Assembly: GCA_018907035.1 (NCBI GenBank)
Contig: JACCIC010000028.1
Location: 2,139,501-2,203,500, forward strand
Source: Sycobia sp. Sy_11
Lineage: Eukaryota > Arthropoda > Insecta > Hymenoptera > Epichrysomallidae
Direction: 5' to 3'
Length of the DNA stretch: 64,000 bases
Shown: in pieces, positions 1 to 14,000 of the stretch
How positions within the stretch are numbered: position 1 is the first letter of the stretch
Layout of the letters: each line of letters opens with the position of its first letter
Program-made: the position numbers and the translations under genes
The notes under the pieces: model-generated
The model's database searches: none
The model's input: the letters and a program-made list of their open reading frames with translations, nothing else
Told to the model about the DNA's origin: nothing

Positions 1-639
1 TAGACTGTCAGAAAGGATAAAATATTAACAGCCAAAGGGCAGCCTAAAAAGTTGATTCCAATTCATATTTCAAAGGTGAAAACCTCTATTTTTCCACAAG
101 GAAACTACGTTCGATCAGAAAAATTTATTTATATATATCAGAATTAAATATTATCAGAAAATATTTTTTTCCAATGGTTTCAAATATTGTTATAAATAAA
201 TTTGACGATGCTCAGAGTTTAAAAAATAGACATTGATTTTTAAAGTTGATTATTCTTTAGATTGACTTGGCGCGTTCGATGGATTAACGTGAAACTGATT
301 TCACATGTTCCAACCGTGTTTTAACCGTGAGAGAAAAAGTACGTGTCTGTTTTTTTATGTACTAAAACACGTAACAATACGATTAAAGTAGAAGAAGCGC
401 ACGTAATATCTTCCTTGTTCAATATAATTTTATTCAATATTTATATTCAATCGAGTTTGGCACGGTAAGAGAAAGTCGGACGATTTCACATATCTAAGAA
501 TGGAAGATTTTGCATTATGTAGGTTAGGCAATTAATGAGCAGTCGACAATCGCTACCGCGTAAATTTACAGGAATGACTTTTCCAATTCATGGATGAACG
601 GTGCAAATAAGCGGACAAACAGTGCCGCTGGCCTCTTAC
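1..639. other. Intron downstream of the Ig9 exon (partial)
   Basis: AT-rich sequence after the donor of the last visible exon. No continuation of the frame, no FN3-like or membrane-spanning peptide, and no convincing polyadenylation context were seen on the minus strand. The next coding exon is expected outside the window. Confidence 0.7.
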
Positions 640-897
640 CGGGCACATGGCGCTCGCACGAGTTTGAATGCCCGATGCTGTTGTTGGCCACGCAGACGTA
701 AGTCCGCGGATTAGAAACGGAGTCGTCCAGGAGCAAGTAGCTCTTCCCATTTTTCACGCTGGGCAGCTGCTCGATCGTGTCGTTGTCGCTCTTGAGCGAC
801 CAGACAAAACTGTACTCGGCCGGATTCCCGTCGGCCCTGCAGACGACGTAATCCTTGCCATCCATTACCTCCTTATCAACCTGGCACTCGGGCTTGT
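640..897 (-). CDS. Visible exon 11: complete Ig9, last exon in view
   Basis: This 258-bp exon enters in phase 1 after GCGCAG (T|AC gives Tyr) and leaves in phase 1 at G|GTAAGA, so the gene continues below position 1. The 85 full codons give KPECQVDKEV, KDYVVCRADGNPAEYSFVWSLKS (Cys 19, Trp 32), and PRTYVCVANNSIGHSNSCERHVP (Cys 68 and 80). Cys 4 in strand A and Cys 80 in strand G are additional to the core pair and could bridge the two ends of the domain. Sequons are NDT and NNS. No FN3 or membrane segment is found in the remaining 639 bases. Confidence 0.93.
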
Positions 898-3800
898 CTG
901 CGCGCGAAAATCGCGAAGAAATGTTTTTATAGAAATACAGGTATGTATATATATATATATATATATATGAAGGCGACGAGAAGAAAGAACAGTGGGCGCG
1001 AAGGCGCGCCGGCGAGGACTTAAAATCGTCGCGCTTTTAGCTATCTCCCGGTTTGGCTTTATTCTATCCCTTTTTGCCGCGCTCGCTTCTCGGCTGGGAT
1101 GTTATTTTTTTTTTTTTTTTTTTTTTTTTTTTATTACTTCCGAATCTCCTTTGGTATTTTAAAAATCCATAAATTTTCAAACTTTGCGCACGAATGCAAT
1201 AAACCGTAAGCCGCTTTGCGCTTTGGAATTTTTATGCAAAATCTAGATATAATGTCGAATAAAAAAAAAAAGAAGAAGAGTCAAGCCCTTTCAAGGTTTA
1301 TGGGCGCGTGTTTTGATCTTGCGGAGTGATACACACTTTCTCGGATTATGGTAAATACAATCGGAATTCAGGCATTTTAAGTAAATCTTTAATATGGACC
1401 GAGTTCTGAATGCAAGATTATATAATTACGAAAGATTTATTTATTGTAAATATGAAACAATAAATGTTAAGTTCCGATAATCATTACATTTCCTTTATTT
1501 ATTCGTGCACATAGTTTGATAAATGTTAATTATGTGTTGAAAAATCATCACAAAAAACTGATTAATAGAATAATGGCATTTTTATGCGGAAACTGAAAAT
1601 TACTAATTGATTCTCGAAAAATATATGTTCCAACACGCATGAAGGAAATTTTATTGATTACGTTACGTTTGATTCTCTTTGATTCTCAAAATAAGTTACT
1701 TTGAAAAGCCATTTGTATATACTCGTACTAATTATACTGTTATATCGGGCTTGAATTTTTGAAAGCAGCTACCTTTTTAAAATTCAACGACCTTGTGCTT
1801 GAAAGAATGGCTCGTGCGTATAGCAATAAAAGACTCACAGAGAACATTGATGAAGGTCGATATACTCGAACTGCCGATCTTGTTGTTCGCCTGGCAGACG
1901 TAGGTCCCCCGGCTGCTGCGGGGAAAGGGCGTCTTGAAGTGTAGCACCGGCCCCTCGGAAATGATCTCGGACTTGCCCTCGCGGTACCAGCGGTACTGCG
2001 GATCCGGCCGGGCGGTGGCGTTGCAGGTTATCGGCTCCGGCAGATTGTCGACGATCACGTTCACCTTCTCGTGGGAGATCGTGAGCTCCTCCGGCGGGAC
2101 TGGGTGGGGCGGACAGAGAAGAGCGTCATTTTTCGAGGGGGGGGGGGGCGTACGGGAAATACCACGGTGGAATTGCGCTCGGGGTCGCTCGGCCCGCAAG
2201 TTTTAAGAGGATTACGAGTGGACGTATGCAATATGTTGAAGGTACATCTATGTATAATCCCGATGAAAACTACAGCACAATTTAATTTTCGGGTGGTAGG
2301 ACAATTCGAGATGAAATTCGGCAGATGTCCACTCGAATTTCGAGGTTGGCGCAGTGTAAAACTAACGCGTATCGACTCGCCTAAATCAAAATCCTTTGAT
2401 ACGCTCGTCATGTTATCAGCAACCTCCATTTTATTCGGTTCAAAGAGATAAAAATCCGAAGATATTTTTTCAGAGTAGAAAGTGTATATAAATACCGTAA
2501 ACAAAATACAAAATTTTCGCACCGATCAACGTTTCGATAACTATAGTTTGCTATTCTCTTCAGGATCTTTGTTATGCTTAAAAAAAAAGGAAAAGAAAGA
2601 GACATTTGAATCTTACCGTAAATTCCGCGAATGAAACTTCTGCCATTTTTATTTTAATGCTTCGACACAACATAGAAAGTTTTAGAGCTTTATCTTTACT
2701 ACGAATGCTTACTTGTTAGTCTCTGGCCGCATACGCGAGATAATCTCGAATCTAGAGTTTTGAACGGAATTTAGAGTTTTGTAATTTACAATTTACCGAT
2801 GCCGTTAATATCGTCATCGTCGACTCGGCTCTGAAAATCGCTGCGTTTCGCGAGCCATCTATGAATCGATATTATAAATCAGCCCGTAAGTTTGGCGTAG
2901 CGACTTACAGTAGACTTCGATCTTCACGGTGCTGGCGACCCCGGGCCCGATGCCGTTGGCCGTGCTCATGCAGGTGAAGGTGACGTCGTTGTCCGCCGTG
3001 CGGTCAAGCTGGCCCGAGGGCCAGGCAGTCAGGTTCCAGACGAGGGACGAATTTATGCTCTCGAAGTCGTCGGTGCGTAGATTCGGCCCCGCACGGTAAT
3101 TCTCGACGTAGTACTGGCGCGTGCTGCCGAAGTCGATCGTCTTGTTGTTCTTCATCCAGACGATGTCGCAGAGGGGCCAGCACTCGACGTGGCAGCCGAG
3201 GCTGACGTTCGTCGCGTTGTAAACGAAGCCCACCAGTTGCGGCAGCTTCTTGATGAACGCGGGCGGCGCTGCAACAATCCCCATTGAGTTTTCGCCACGC
3301 GGTACGCATCGACAGTTTCCATTAGCTTTCTTTCGCGCTTGCCGCGCGACAAAATCGCGGGGGCTCGAGAAAAACGATGTCGCTGATTGGATTATCGGCT
3401 TGCATTTATTATGGCCGTGGGACGGCCTTGGATAGGTATGGTTCTGGAGCCCCGCCAATATTCGTAGGTCCTTGGTCTCGGTTTTATTGGGACGGGGATC
3501 TCGCGATTGCGCGGAAAATAATCGTTATTAAAGCCCGGACTTTTTATAGATATACTGATTAATAACGAGCGAGCGCGCTGCTTTATGAAAATGGATCTTG
3601 GAATTTCGCGGAGTGGAATGAAGAGATCGTCAAAGTTCAGTATTAAAATTTAAATGGAAACTGGCTCGCGCGCTCTTTGATGTCGGGGCCGGTAAAATAA
3701 ATTTTACTCACTCATCGATTTTGGCCGAGAGGCGTTCGCGCATAAACGTCGCGCGTTGGTTTGTCGGGGGCGCTTAAACGTGCGCTAACGTGCCAATATG

Positions 3801-6800
3801 TAAACTCTAAAACGCGACTGCTCGGCTGACTAATTCAGAAAAATATATATGTATGTGTGTGCGCGTGTGGCGACAGTTACCCGAAATGTTGACGAAGGTG
3901 CTGGCGGGATCGCCGTCGCCAGCCTCGTTGTATGCCAGGCAGGTGTAGTTGACCCGGTCCTCCAGCCGGACCTTCTCGACCTGGTGCACCGACTTGTTCA
4001 CCTCGGAGAGCCGCACCGGGCCGCGGAACCACTTGAAGCCCGTGACCTCGGGCCTGCCCGGATCCTTGACCGAGCAGGTGATGTTGAGCGGCCCCTTCTT
4101 TATGACCCGCCTCGGCTCGAACGATATCGACGCTGGTCCCGGCTTATCTGCTCGCGCGGGCCGAAGGGAGAAAAGGTTTTTATTTACTTCAATACCAGCT
4201 CCCAATCCCCCCCCCCAAAACCCCCTCGACGCCGCGGCTTCTTGCTTCCCTCCTTTTTCCCCCCTTTTTTTCTCCTTTTCTTTCTTCGCTTCCTCCCGCT
4301 CCCCGCCCCGCCCCCGTTTTTTATGGTCATTGCTCGGCGTGAGCGGAAAGCCGATGTGGATAAGTTTCCGCGGGTCTGGCGCGGGGCGTGCATAAAAAGT
4401 GCGCTCGACGAAAAGACCGGCGTTAAGGAGACTCGTCCACTCGGGGAAGATGAATGGCTAAGACGAGAGGATCCGTATACTCTCTCCAGTTTTATATCGA
4501 GAATAATATAAAAATTCGCCGTTAATAAAAGAGAGCGCGGCGCGAACGATCCATCTAGCTCACGGATGGCCCCGATCTAATTCCGAAATACTCGGTGGGC
4601 TGATGAGAATAATGAGAAATTGCGGCGGCTAATAATAATTGTTAAGTTGCACGTCGACTCGGATACAATCGATTTTCAATTAGCAGTATAATTAAAATGG
4701 ACCGAGTGGATCGACAGCTCCGATTACCGTATCACGAATGAATAAATAATTTTTTTCCTTGTGTCCCGACTAGTTTCATCGGCGACAAACGAATGGTCGA
4801 CGTTCGCCGACGATGAAAGCGAAACTGCTGGCGAGCAATGAAATTTTGCCCTACAGACGCACTCGGCCCCTCCCCTTGAGCTCGACCTTGGAGCTTCGTC
4901 CCTGGCCCACGGGTTCCGCGTCACAGCGACGGCGAGAGGGGGGATGGGGGGAGTTAACGGAGAGGCTACGCGTGGTAAGAGAAAGAGGCCCAGACTCACA
5001 GTGCACGACGATGGGCGTGTTGGAGGAGATCGGGCCCCAGCCCGCGTCGTTCCTGCCCTCGCACGAGTAATTGCCGTGGAAGGAGCGGCCGACCGACTCC
5101 AGCAGCAGCTTGCTCGGGTCGATGTCGCAGAAGGGCTCGGCGGGCGCGCGCCTCGTGCAGTCCGGCAGCTCCTTCAGCAGCTCGCCGTCTATGTACCAGC
5201 GCACCGCTGTCAGGTACGGCGGATTGCCGCTGGCGACGTCGCAGCTGAGCGAGACGTTCAGGTGGGTGCCCTCGTTCACGGGGGTGTCGGGCTCCATTGT
5301 CACCGTGACCAGGGGTCGATCTGCGAGTGTACCGCGATATTCCAACGAGGGAGAATTATTCAATGTCGAGCTCTTCATATATATATATATATATATATAT
5401 ATGAGTTATCGGGTTATATATGTAGTTAGTATATATCAAAGTGCAGTAAGAGTGAATTCTGATTGCCTGCTTCGATACGAACTTTATCGTTCTGGCATAA
5501 ATGTATACGAACCGATATAATATTTGTTATCACGCGAATAAGCGAGAACGAGACCAACCGATCGGTAAAACAATTTCAGTCAAAATTAAATCGAATGCCG
5601 TAGCGAGGCGCTCGTTGATATTGAATTTGAGCAAATACTAAATTCGCGCGTAGAGCTTTAAAAGAATATCAATTAACGTTGCAATTTTAAATAATAATAA
5701 TGACATAGCACAATGAGTTCAGGTATGTTAATTGAACGCTCGGACGCGAGCAAAATTTTTAAATATTTCTTTAACGAGCTTCGATTACTTTACGATCTTA
5801 TATAATGTACATTGATTTTACTTCGTTAAATACGCCTCAAGTTAAAAAGACGTTTGAACTGTTTACTTTTTGGCCCGATAGTTAAATAAATAATAAAACA
5901 AATTGACTGATTGTGAGGCAGAAGACGACATAGCTGGAAGTTTCTTTTGTTTGCGGAAAATTGAATTGAAAGATAAATTATCTCTCTACAAAGAATCTGA
6001 TGTTTGCTAGAAATATATTTTTGTAGAGAGCTCCCAAGTGCTTTATTTATTTCTTTGTTCCTTTCAATAAAATACATATATTTATTAAACTGACGGTGAT
6101 CCAATAAAATTCATCTTATATTATAGAAGAATAAAATTTAAAGAAAATCTAAACGTCGAGTAACTGCGACGAAATATACGATTTTCCATCTGATAAACGA
6201 TATAAGAAAAATAAAAAAAAATAAATAAAAATAACCAAAACAAAATAACGAGGATTTTCGCAGAATGTGTCACTCGCATCGGGAAATTCCAAGGGGACGA
6301 GGAATACATTCGCCTTTGTTACGTGAAATGCGTCGGCGGCTCCGCATATAGCGTTCCATCGCGGCAGCGCCGTTCAACGCAGGCCGACTGGATGAGGGAA
6401 AGCGAAGGGTGGGCGCGGGTACGGCGATATAAATACTTACAGAATACATCGACGTCGATGAAATCCTGCGAGCTGGAACTGCCGAAATCGTTCTCGAGTA
6501 CGCAGGCGTATTTGCCGATGTCGGTCGAGGTGGCATTTTTCACGAGCAGAGACGTCAAATCGGTCGTGCCGCCCTCGAAGCGCTCGTCGCTCAGAGTGAG
6601 ATTCTTTCCGTCCCGCTGCCTGTGAAAACGACCATCTTTTAAATTTTCTTCTTCTTTCTCGTCTTCTCTCTCTCTCTCTCTCTTATATATATATATATAA
6701 CGCATATTCGATTTTAGGTCTCTAACGCTTGGAAAATCGCTTTTTGATCCAGAGAAGGATGCGCCTCGGCAGTGTATTCACGAGTCGATCAGTAGGAAAT

Positions 6801-9800
6801 TTTGCTTTTAGATAGAGTATTGAGGGTACGATGCCATTGCAGATATATCAAATTTTAATGGAAAAAACATGTAGTGAAAGAAAGCGTTCTGAAATTGCTA
6901 CTAATTTTGCAATTTTTCTTTTCTATTTCCTGCGGTATTGTTTAATATGCTTACAAATTGTTTCTTCGAAGTAATGGAAATCAGTACAAAAAAAATTAAA
7001 TTTATTTCATTATTAATAACGCGATATTTACAGGAATTATTTTTCACATAATGGTTTAAACGAGTCTACATTATAAAACAAGCGTTTAGACTGCAAGCGA
7101 GAAAGGCAAAGTTACATTTCTATTATATATTTCCATAAAAAGAATCTTTTTTAGTTTTTATTTATTGCAAGTCTCTTGATAATCAAAAAAAATAATTGTC
7201 TTATTGTAATGCATGCAAGACCAAAAAATAATTATACAACTTATTTCTTTCAATCCTTATTTTAATAATAATTAATTCATTAAAATAATTAATTTTAATA
7301 TTCCATCAATCATTTCAAATTTTTGATTTAACCTCATTTCCTTCGTTCAATAATTGCAAATATAATTTTAAAAATAATTAAATGTGTTTAATGTAAATTT
7401 TTATTATCTTCTGTTATTAAAGCTAATTTCACTGAAAATTCTTAATTAATTTCGCATTTTAAAAGTCGTAATAAAAAATCATTATACACTGCTAACAATC
7501 GTGAAATAATGCATTTTATACCATTTGTTGCATTTTATTTACGCATTTTATATTGGACTAATTATGAATCTGAAAGTATTTTCCAATTATTAAAAATCTT
7601 AAATAACGATGAAGATAATTTAACGATTGAATTTATTTTGAGAATATAAAATATTTCATATCAGAAATAAATTTAACAAAGTCTTGTTACGTTGCGATAC
7701 TCGACGAAAAACAAAATCAAATAAATTTAAAAAATAAGAAAAAAAAATTCAACTGCCGTAATTTCAAGATGTTTCATTAAATTTATATTACTGTACTTTT
7801 AAGTCCCATGTAATATTGTAATGGGAGCATCATTTAAAGAAACAAATCAAGGTTAATCTCTTACCATATTACGTTTACGAGGGTGGCCGGATTCGCTTCA
7901 TAGTCGCAGAATAATTGAAAGTCTTCCGTTTCGTTAACCGTGATATTGTCAGGACTCATCCGCACTATTGGGGGATCTGGAAGGATACAGAGCCGCAAGT
8001 TAATGCAACGATAATGATTAATTCCTAAGTATAATAGAGACTTTTATTCCATAAAAATTCAGCCGTCGGAACTTTGTTATTGACAGAGTTAATGCCTTTC
8101 TTTCTATGACTAGTTAAAGCCAATATACGCACCCTGCTGTCAATTGAAATATTACGGCCCATGAATGAATATTCTACACCAAAAAAAATCCGTAGAAGAA
8201 ATACATCAAGAAAATTTTTTCCTACGTCATATTACACTATTCAGCTAGGATGCTATTTCATTTTATTCCCATTTTCGGTTTAATTTTCCCGCCCTTCCTT
8301 TACTGCGTTCCTTTTTTTTTCTCTTCCCATTGAGGCGATCGAGGGTCGAGGAAAGCCGGCATTTTTTTAATACACACACATACTCCCAGCCGCGTGTCGG
8401 CGAGAAATTCGCGTCACGATCGAATGTCATTATTCTAGCCGCTCGCGCAGCCATTCACGCTTGATCACGGGCCCCCTCGGCGCGCAGCGGCTCGCGGCTG
8501 CTGCATTCACGCGCGGCTGCGCAGCGCCCAGGGCGCGGGCGTCGCTTCGCGTAGCGTCCTCCCTCCCCCCATCCCCCTCGACCCAGCGGAATGGAACAGA
8601 AAGCGCGGAGTAAGGACCGGGGAGACCCCCCGCCCCCGGCCGCCTCAATGAGCTTCTTTCGCTCTTATTCGCCGCATAATTTTACACAGCGCCATATGTG
8701 CGCCCGGCGGAGCGCGGACGGGGCGGGAGCGAAGCCCGGTCCTCCTCGTGCTCTGCACACTGTATGCGTTATATCCCTCTTATCCGCGGGGCGGGGGGGG
8801 AGGACCTTTTAAATCATGGAAATGCCGCTTTAAGGGGCCGTCTTCGCGGGTAAGCCGTCGTTAGGCGTAAACTACGCAGCGCTACCGCCCCGCCGCCGCG
8901 ATCCACCGCGGGGAGAGATAAGTGTGCACATATAGAAAACTAGTTAACCAGATGTGTAAAGAGGTACCCGAGTCCCGATGTCAGGGCAGGGGGAGGAGGA
9001 AGGTAAGGGAAACGTGACGTGGGTCGACAAAGAACGAATTTGCATGGCCGATGGGTGTGTGTGAGCGCGCGCGCGCGCGTCAAAGTGCTATCCTTCGTAA
9101 TATATATCACGTATCTATACTTGCAAGCACATCTACATATATATATATATATGTATTTGAAATATATATATACAGGTACAGTGCTCGGTTCATTAAACGT
9201 TTTTACGGGATGTCAGTCGATTCCGATTCGGCTCGAGGAAGCTGACGACGAACGTGACTTTCATGACTGAATCGGAGGAATAATTTTCAGATTTTTACGA
9301 TGAGAGAAAAGGATATTGTATCGCATTATGAAGGAAAAAAAATTCAATTTCATTTTTTAATCCAACGTTGAGATCGAACGGCCAGAAAAGTAATATATTA
9401 TTTTTTATTTAAGGATTGAAAGTCTTTACGAGAAACGCCATTTTCTTCATCGTTTTGCGCGTAAATATTCGGCATCCGATCGAAAAGTAGAGCGATCGAT
9501 CAACTGAAAATTTACCTTAAGTATATAACGTATCGTTATATAGAGCGACGTTTAAACGGCCGTAAAATATCGTTTTTCATTGCAATTTCAATTAAAAACG
9601 AATCCAATAATGTTACTGGACGACAAGCGTATGCTCGTTTGTTCGAGGGCCGCGCTCTAAGCAGCTCTTAAACATTGGCTCGACTTATGCAAAAACCATC
9701 TCGCGAGAATACAGTTCGTCTAAAAAATAAAAACAAACCCGAGCAATGTCGAATGGCACATTATGCGAGCATAATGCAGCTCGAACATTGCCTTCTCTTT

Positions 9801-11026
9801 GATCCAGCAATGGAGAAAATGCTTTTCTTTCTCTGCCACGGTTCAACGCGCGCTCAATAACGAGGTGAGACCGGTGAAGAACGCGCGGCTCGCTTCGGAG
9901 CTATTTTTTTTCCTTCTCATTGAAATGGAAATTAATCGTGCCCGTGCCAAATGCCTTTGTGGAAACTGGCCACTTTAATTTTCAAGTTTACCCGTCGCTG
10001 ATACTTTATCATTTTGTTTTTAAGCGAAAGCAAATACTAGTCAATGATGTGCTATAATTTATAAAAAGTTTTAGAAATAATTTTATTATCTCGAAATACC
10101 GGATAAATTTAACTCTACTTGAAATGAGATAAAGTTAAACGCACAATTCATAAATGTTATGATTGACCGTGAAAGTTAAGATTTAAAATTTAACTAGACG
10201 CTTACATTTATTTTGTACCGGCTTTATGTATTATGAGAAATAAACCGAGCTTTTTATTCTACTTCTTCTCTTTTCTTTTTTTTTTTTTTTTGAAATTTAT
10301 CCTCTTCTTTACAGACCTATTTCACGCACCGTCGGCAAAACGGATTACGCAAAATCGTCAAAAGCAAAGCGCGCCACCGCGCTCTACCCGTCTATATAAA
10401 CCGAGAACATATTACATTTTCCGGGCAGGGTATAAAAATAAAAGAATAAAGGGGGAAATCGCGCGCGCTTGCGCGAGCGGCGAAGAACAATGGATGGATG
10501 AGCCGCGAGGGTGGGAGCCGGGTGGCGTCCGAATTCGCCTGTACTAAATTAAATGAGATAAGGCGGGGTATAGGCGGCGGCGTTTAACGATGCTGGCGCA
10601 GCCCTTTCCCTCGTATAACAGCAGAGCGAGTCGCCCGCCTAGCCGCCTAGATAGGTGAGAGGGAAAAAAGTGGGCGCGGGGGGGGGGAGGGGGCGAGGCG
10701 CGAGGTGTTGCAGGGAAATAGGATTGGCGCTTGGGCGGAGAAAGGGGAGAGAAAGATAGTTAATCCGTGGCACTCACACATTACTTCGATGATTACGGTC
10801 TCTTTCATCGGCTTGCTCCCCTCCTTGATCATGACCGAATTCACGGCTGCGCAGCTGAACTTTCGCCCATTGTCGTACTCCGAGGCCGTGAAGGCGAGGA
10901 AGCTGTTCGTCTGCGTGGTGCCGTCCTCCTGTGGACAGAACAAAAGATCCGCGGTTATAAGGGGAGCTCGGCGTGGTGACGGCGGGTTACGGCGAGAATT
11001 ACGGCACGGCGAGCGAGCCAGCGAGG

Positions 11027-11068
<42 letters not shown>

Positions 11069-14000
11069 GCCGCACCGTCGTCGATAGCGATTCTTTCGCG
11101 TCAGCGGATATCCCCTCCGATGGGCCCTCCGTTGATTATGAACGATTAATGAGGCGGCAGCGGAATTAACCCACTTTTTGCATCGACGCCGATTAAACCC
11201 ATTATGAGAATTTCTCTCTCCTTCCCCTTTTTGTCACGCCCCCCCCTTTTTTTTGCTCATTTCGCCTGTTTGTTTTTTTTTCTGGCCTTTGCCTCCCACT
11301 TTCTGCCTCTTGATTTTTCCAGTATAATTCTTTTCAGCTCGTGCCGCTGGACCCTCGCCATCCCGTATTGAGCAAGTTTCGAAGTCGGCGACCCTCGGAG
11401 AACGGCTCCATCGTTTAAATTATTGGAGGTCGGTCGTAAGTGCAAAGACTGCGCGTTATTAATTAAACGTATATATTCGAATCGGTGCGCTCGAGAGTTT
11501 TATTTGGCTATCCGTCGACAAAAGCGTCTGACGAATAGCCCTTTTTTGTTCGTTATTAAATATGAAATGGGTTGCTTTAAGCAGCAGAATAAATTGAAAA
11601 ACAAAATAATGGAGACTATTTTGAAGGATCCTCGAGCGCATTGCTCGAGACGCCAACTAGAAATGCAGCTAGGAGCAATTAGCAATTTATGTACAAATTG
11701 GTGCATCCAAAAATAATGAGTAAATAAGTAGGTTAAGTCGAAATAGCTCTTGAGCTATATTACTCGTTCCTTTCAATAATAAATCAAATAAACATAAATC
11801 TCCAACTATAAGTAAAAAAAAAAACTGTTTATTTTTAAAAACGAATGATACACTTGAAAATGGTAATAAATAGTAAAACTATTTTGTTTCAATTAAAGCT
11901 TATTCGACTCTACTAATGAATTTTCTACAACTAATTGAATATATAGAAGTTGAATAAGCGCATAATATAGTAATGAGGCAATTTATTTAATGCATAAATT
12001 TTATTATGTGTAATATAAATCATGATGTACATAAATATTTGATTATTCAACGTCTATTTATCTTACGTTGCAATTATAATTTACCAAACACACAATAAAC
12101 TATATCGCATTATACATTTGTGATTAATATGGCGATTCGATTTCAAATGTGCACTCGCAATCTCGAGTCTGTTATTTTACTTTTTTTAGCTAACTCGAAT
12201 ATTTCTCTTTAGCTGCTTAACGGACTGCAACAAGAATTGGATTTCTTTAAATTAATAAATATTTTTATTGGTCTTACAGTCCAATTAAATAAAATTAAAA
12301 TTAATACATAATAATATCAATATATATTTATATCAATAGTAATACATAGCAATATATAATTAATTGAAAATTATAATGACAGTCAGACTGTCCTTGTTTA
12401 AAATCCCACCCGTAGATTAATCTGAAATAAAAATATATTAATTGAAAAAAAATTCTTTATTAGTAGTTAAATGCAATCTGAACTGTCGCCACCAATTAAA
12501 GTATTAGATTTCTTTGTCAATCAAGCTAATGTTTTCGAAGTTTTACTATCTCTCCATAAAGATAAATCTAGAAAAACTATCGAAGACAGGCACAACGCAC
12601 AGAATACATTTTAGAATAAAAAACTAATTTTAATGGTTAATCATCAAAAATTTATAGAATTGAACTTTTTTATCAATTATCTATGTATAACTGTCTATAT
12701 GCGCGTATAATTATTAATAAAACATATAATCATAAAGTAATAAAAAGTAACTGTATTATGACTTAGAATACTAAAGGAAAGACATTCGATTCGTACTCGA
12801 TCAAAACTCTCCCGTATATTTTATCGGGCTTAGTCGACTTAACGCGACTGCATTATTTTCCGTCCCGATCGGTAGGAAGGAAAGAAGAAACAATTTTTAG
12901 AAAATCCCTTTTCGCGGTAAATTGCGGGCGGGAGCTTACGCCGGACTCGCAAAGGTAATCTAGATAAGTGTCACGTCGCGCTCGTCCCTACCGGGCACGC
13001 CCCCCCCCCTGTCGCCCCCTCCCAACCGCGCATCTTTCCGAATACCGAGGCGTTAACAATCCGCAAAGGGTGGGCGCGAAAGTTCCGGCGAGAGGGGGAG
13101 GGCGAGGTCGAAAGAAGAAGAAGAAGAAGAAGAATAAAACGGAGAAGAGGAAGCAGAGGGAGAAGAAGGAGCGGGTCAAGAATAGCGGAGAGAGAGAGAG
13201 GCGGAGGAAGAAAATAAACTTTCGCGCCGCTCCGCCCCGCGGGGAGGGGGGCGCTGCGGGCTCGCTCCCGGGTCTTCGGTTCCTCGTCATTTCGCATCTG
13301 GCGGGCCGCCTCGCTCTCGTCGCTCCGTCCCTCTCGATTTTCTTCCAACCACCCCCGCCCCCTCCGCCACCCGCCCTTTTCATTATCGGCCTCCATTACT
13401 TCGGCGGCATTCCTGCGGGGCTGCGGCCGGCCCTCGCGGCGCGAGAGGATCTCGAACGCTCCGGGGGAATTCTTATCCCTGTTTTTTTTTCTTCTTCTTT
13501 TTGATGCCCGATTCTCTTTTTGCCCGGCTCGCGCTCTCGTCCCGTTCTCCGCGGGCACGCTGGCGCCATTAGAGCGCCGGCGAAGAGCGTAGAAGAGGGC
13601 TCGAAACGCCGGCGAGAGAGAGAGAGAGAGTTGCTCGGGACATCGTCGTTATTGCTGGCGCGCGGATCGCGCGCGAGATATCGCGCGAGTGACGAGTCGC
13701 TCCCCCCCCTTCCCTCGCCGCACCGCCCGCCATTGCTCTCTTTGAAGGGAAAGCCTTTGAAGAAAGATTGCGATCGGCGAACTCTTTGCATTGTGCAATT
13801 TTACCCGCGCAGGCGCGCGGGGAGCGGCTCTACTCCCACCCCCCTCCGCCGCCACCCGCGGCGCCAGGGTTTGTTGACTCTGAATTTTTCAGTATATTGT
13901 TTTCAGCCCTACAGGGAGAACGGCGTCTGCGTCGCGGCTGTCTTTGATATGATATAAGAAAGCGAACGGCGCGTAATCGCGTCTACGAACTGTTGCGGTC

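Larger units (their letters stand above)
898..1838. other. Intron between the Ig8 and Ig9 exons
   Basis: A 941-bp intron, mainly AT-rich. It contains a (TA)n run at 946-968, close to the acceptor, and a run of 28 T at 1105-1132. No coding signal was seen. Confidence 0.85.

Noticed and set aside
12968..13558. Overlapping 130-195 codon frames on both strands
   Set aside because: Low-complexity purine/pyrimidine-skewed DNA with a GAA run. The translations are Lys/Arg/Glu-rich or Leu/Pro-rich artefacts.
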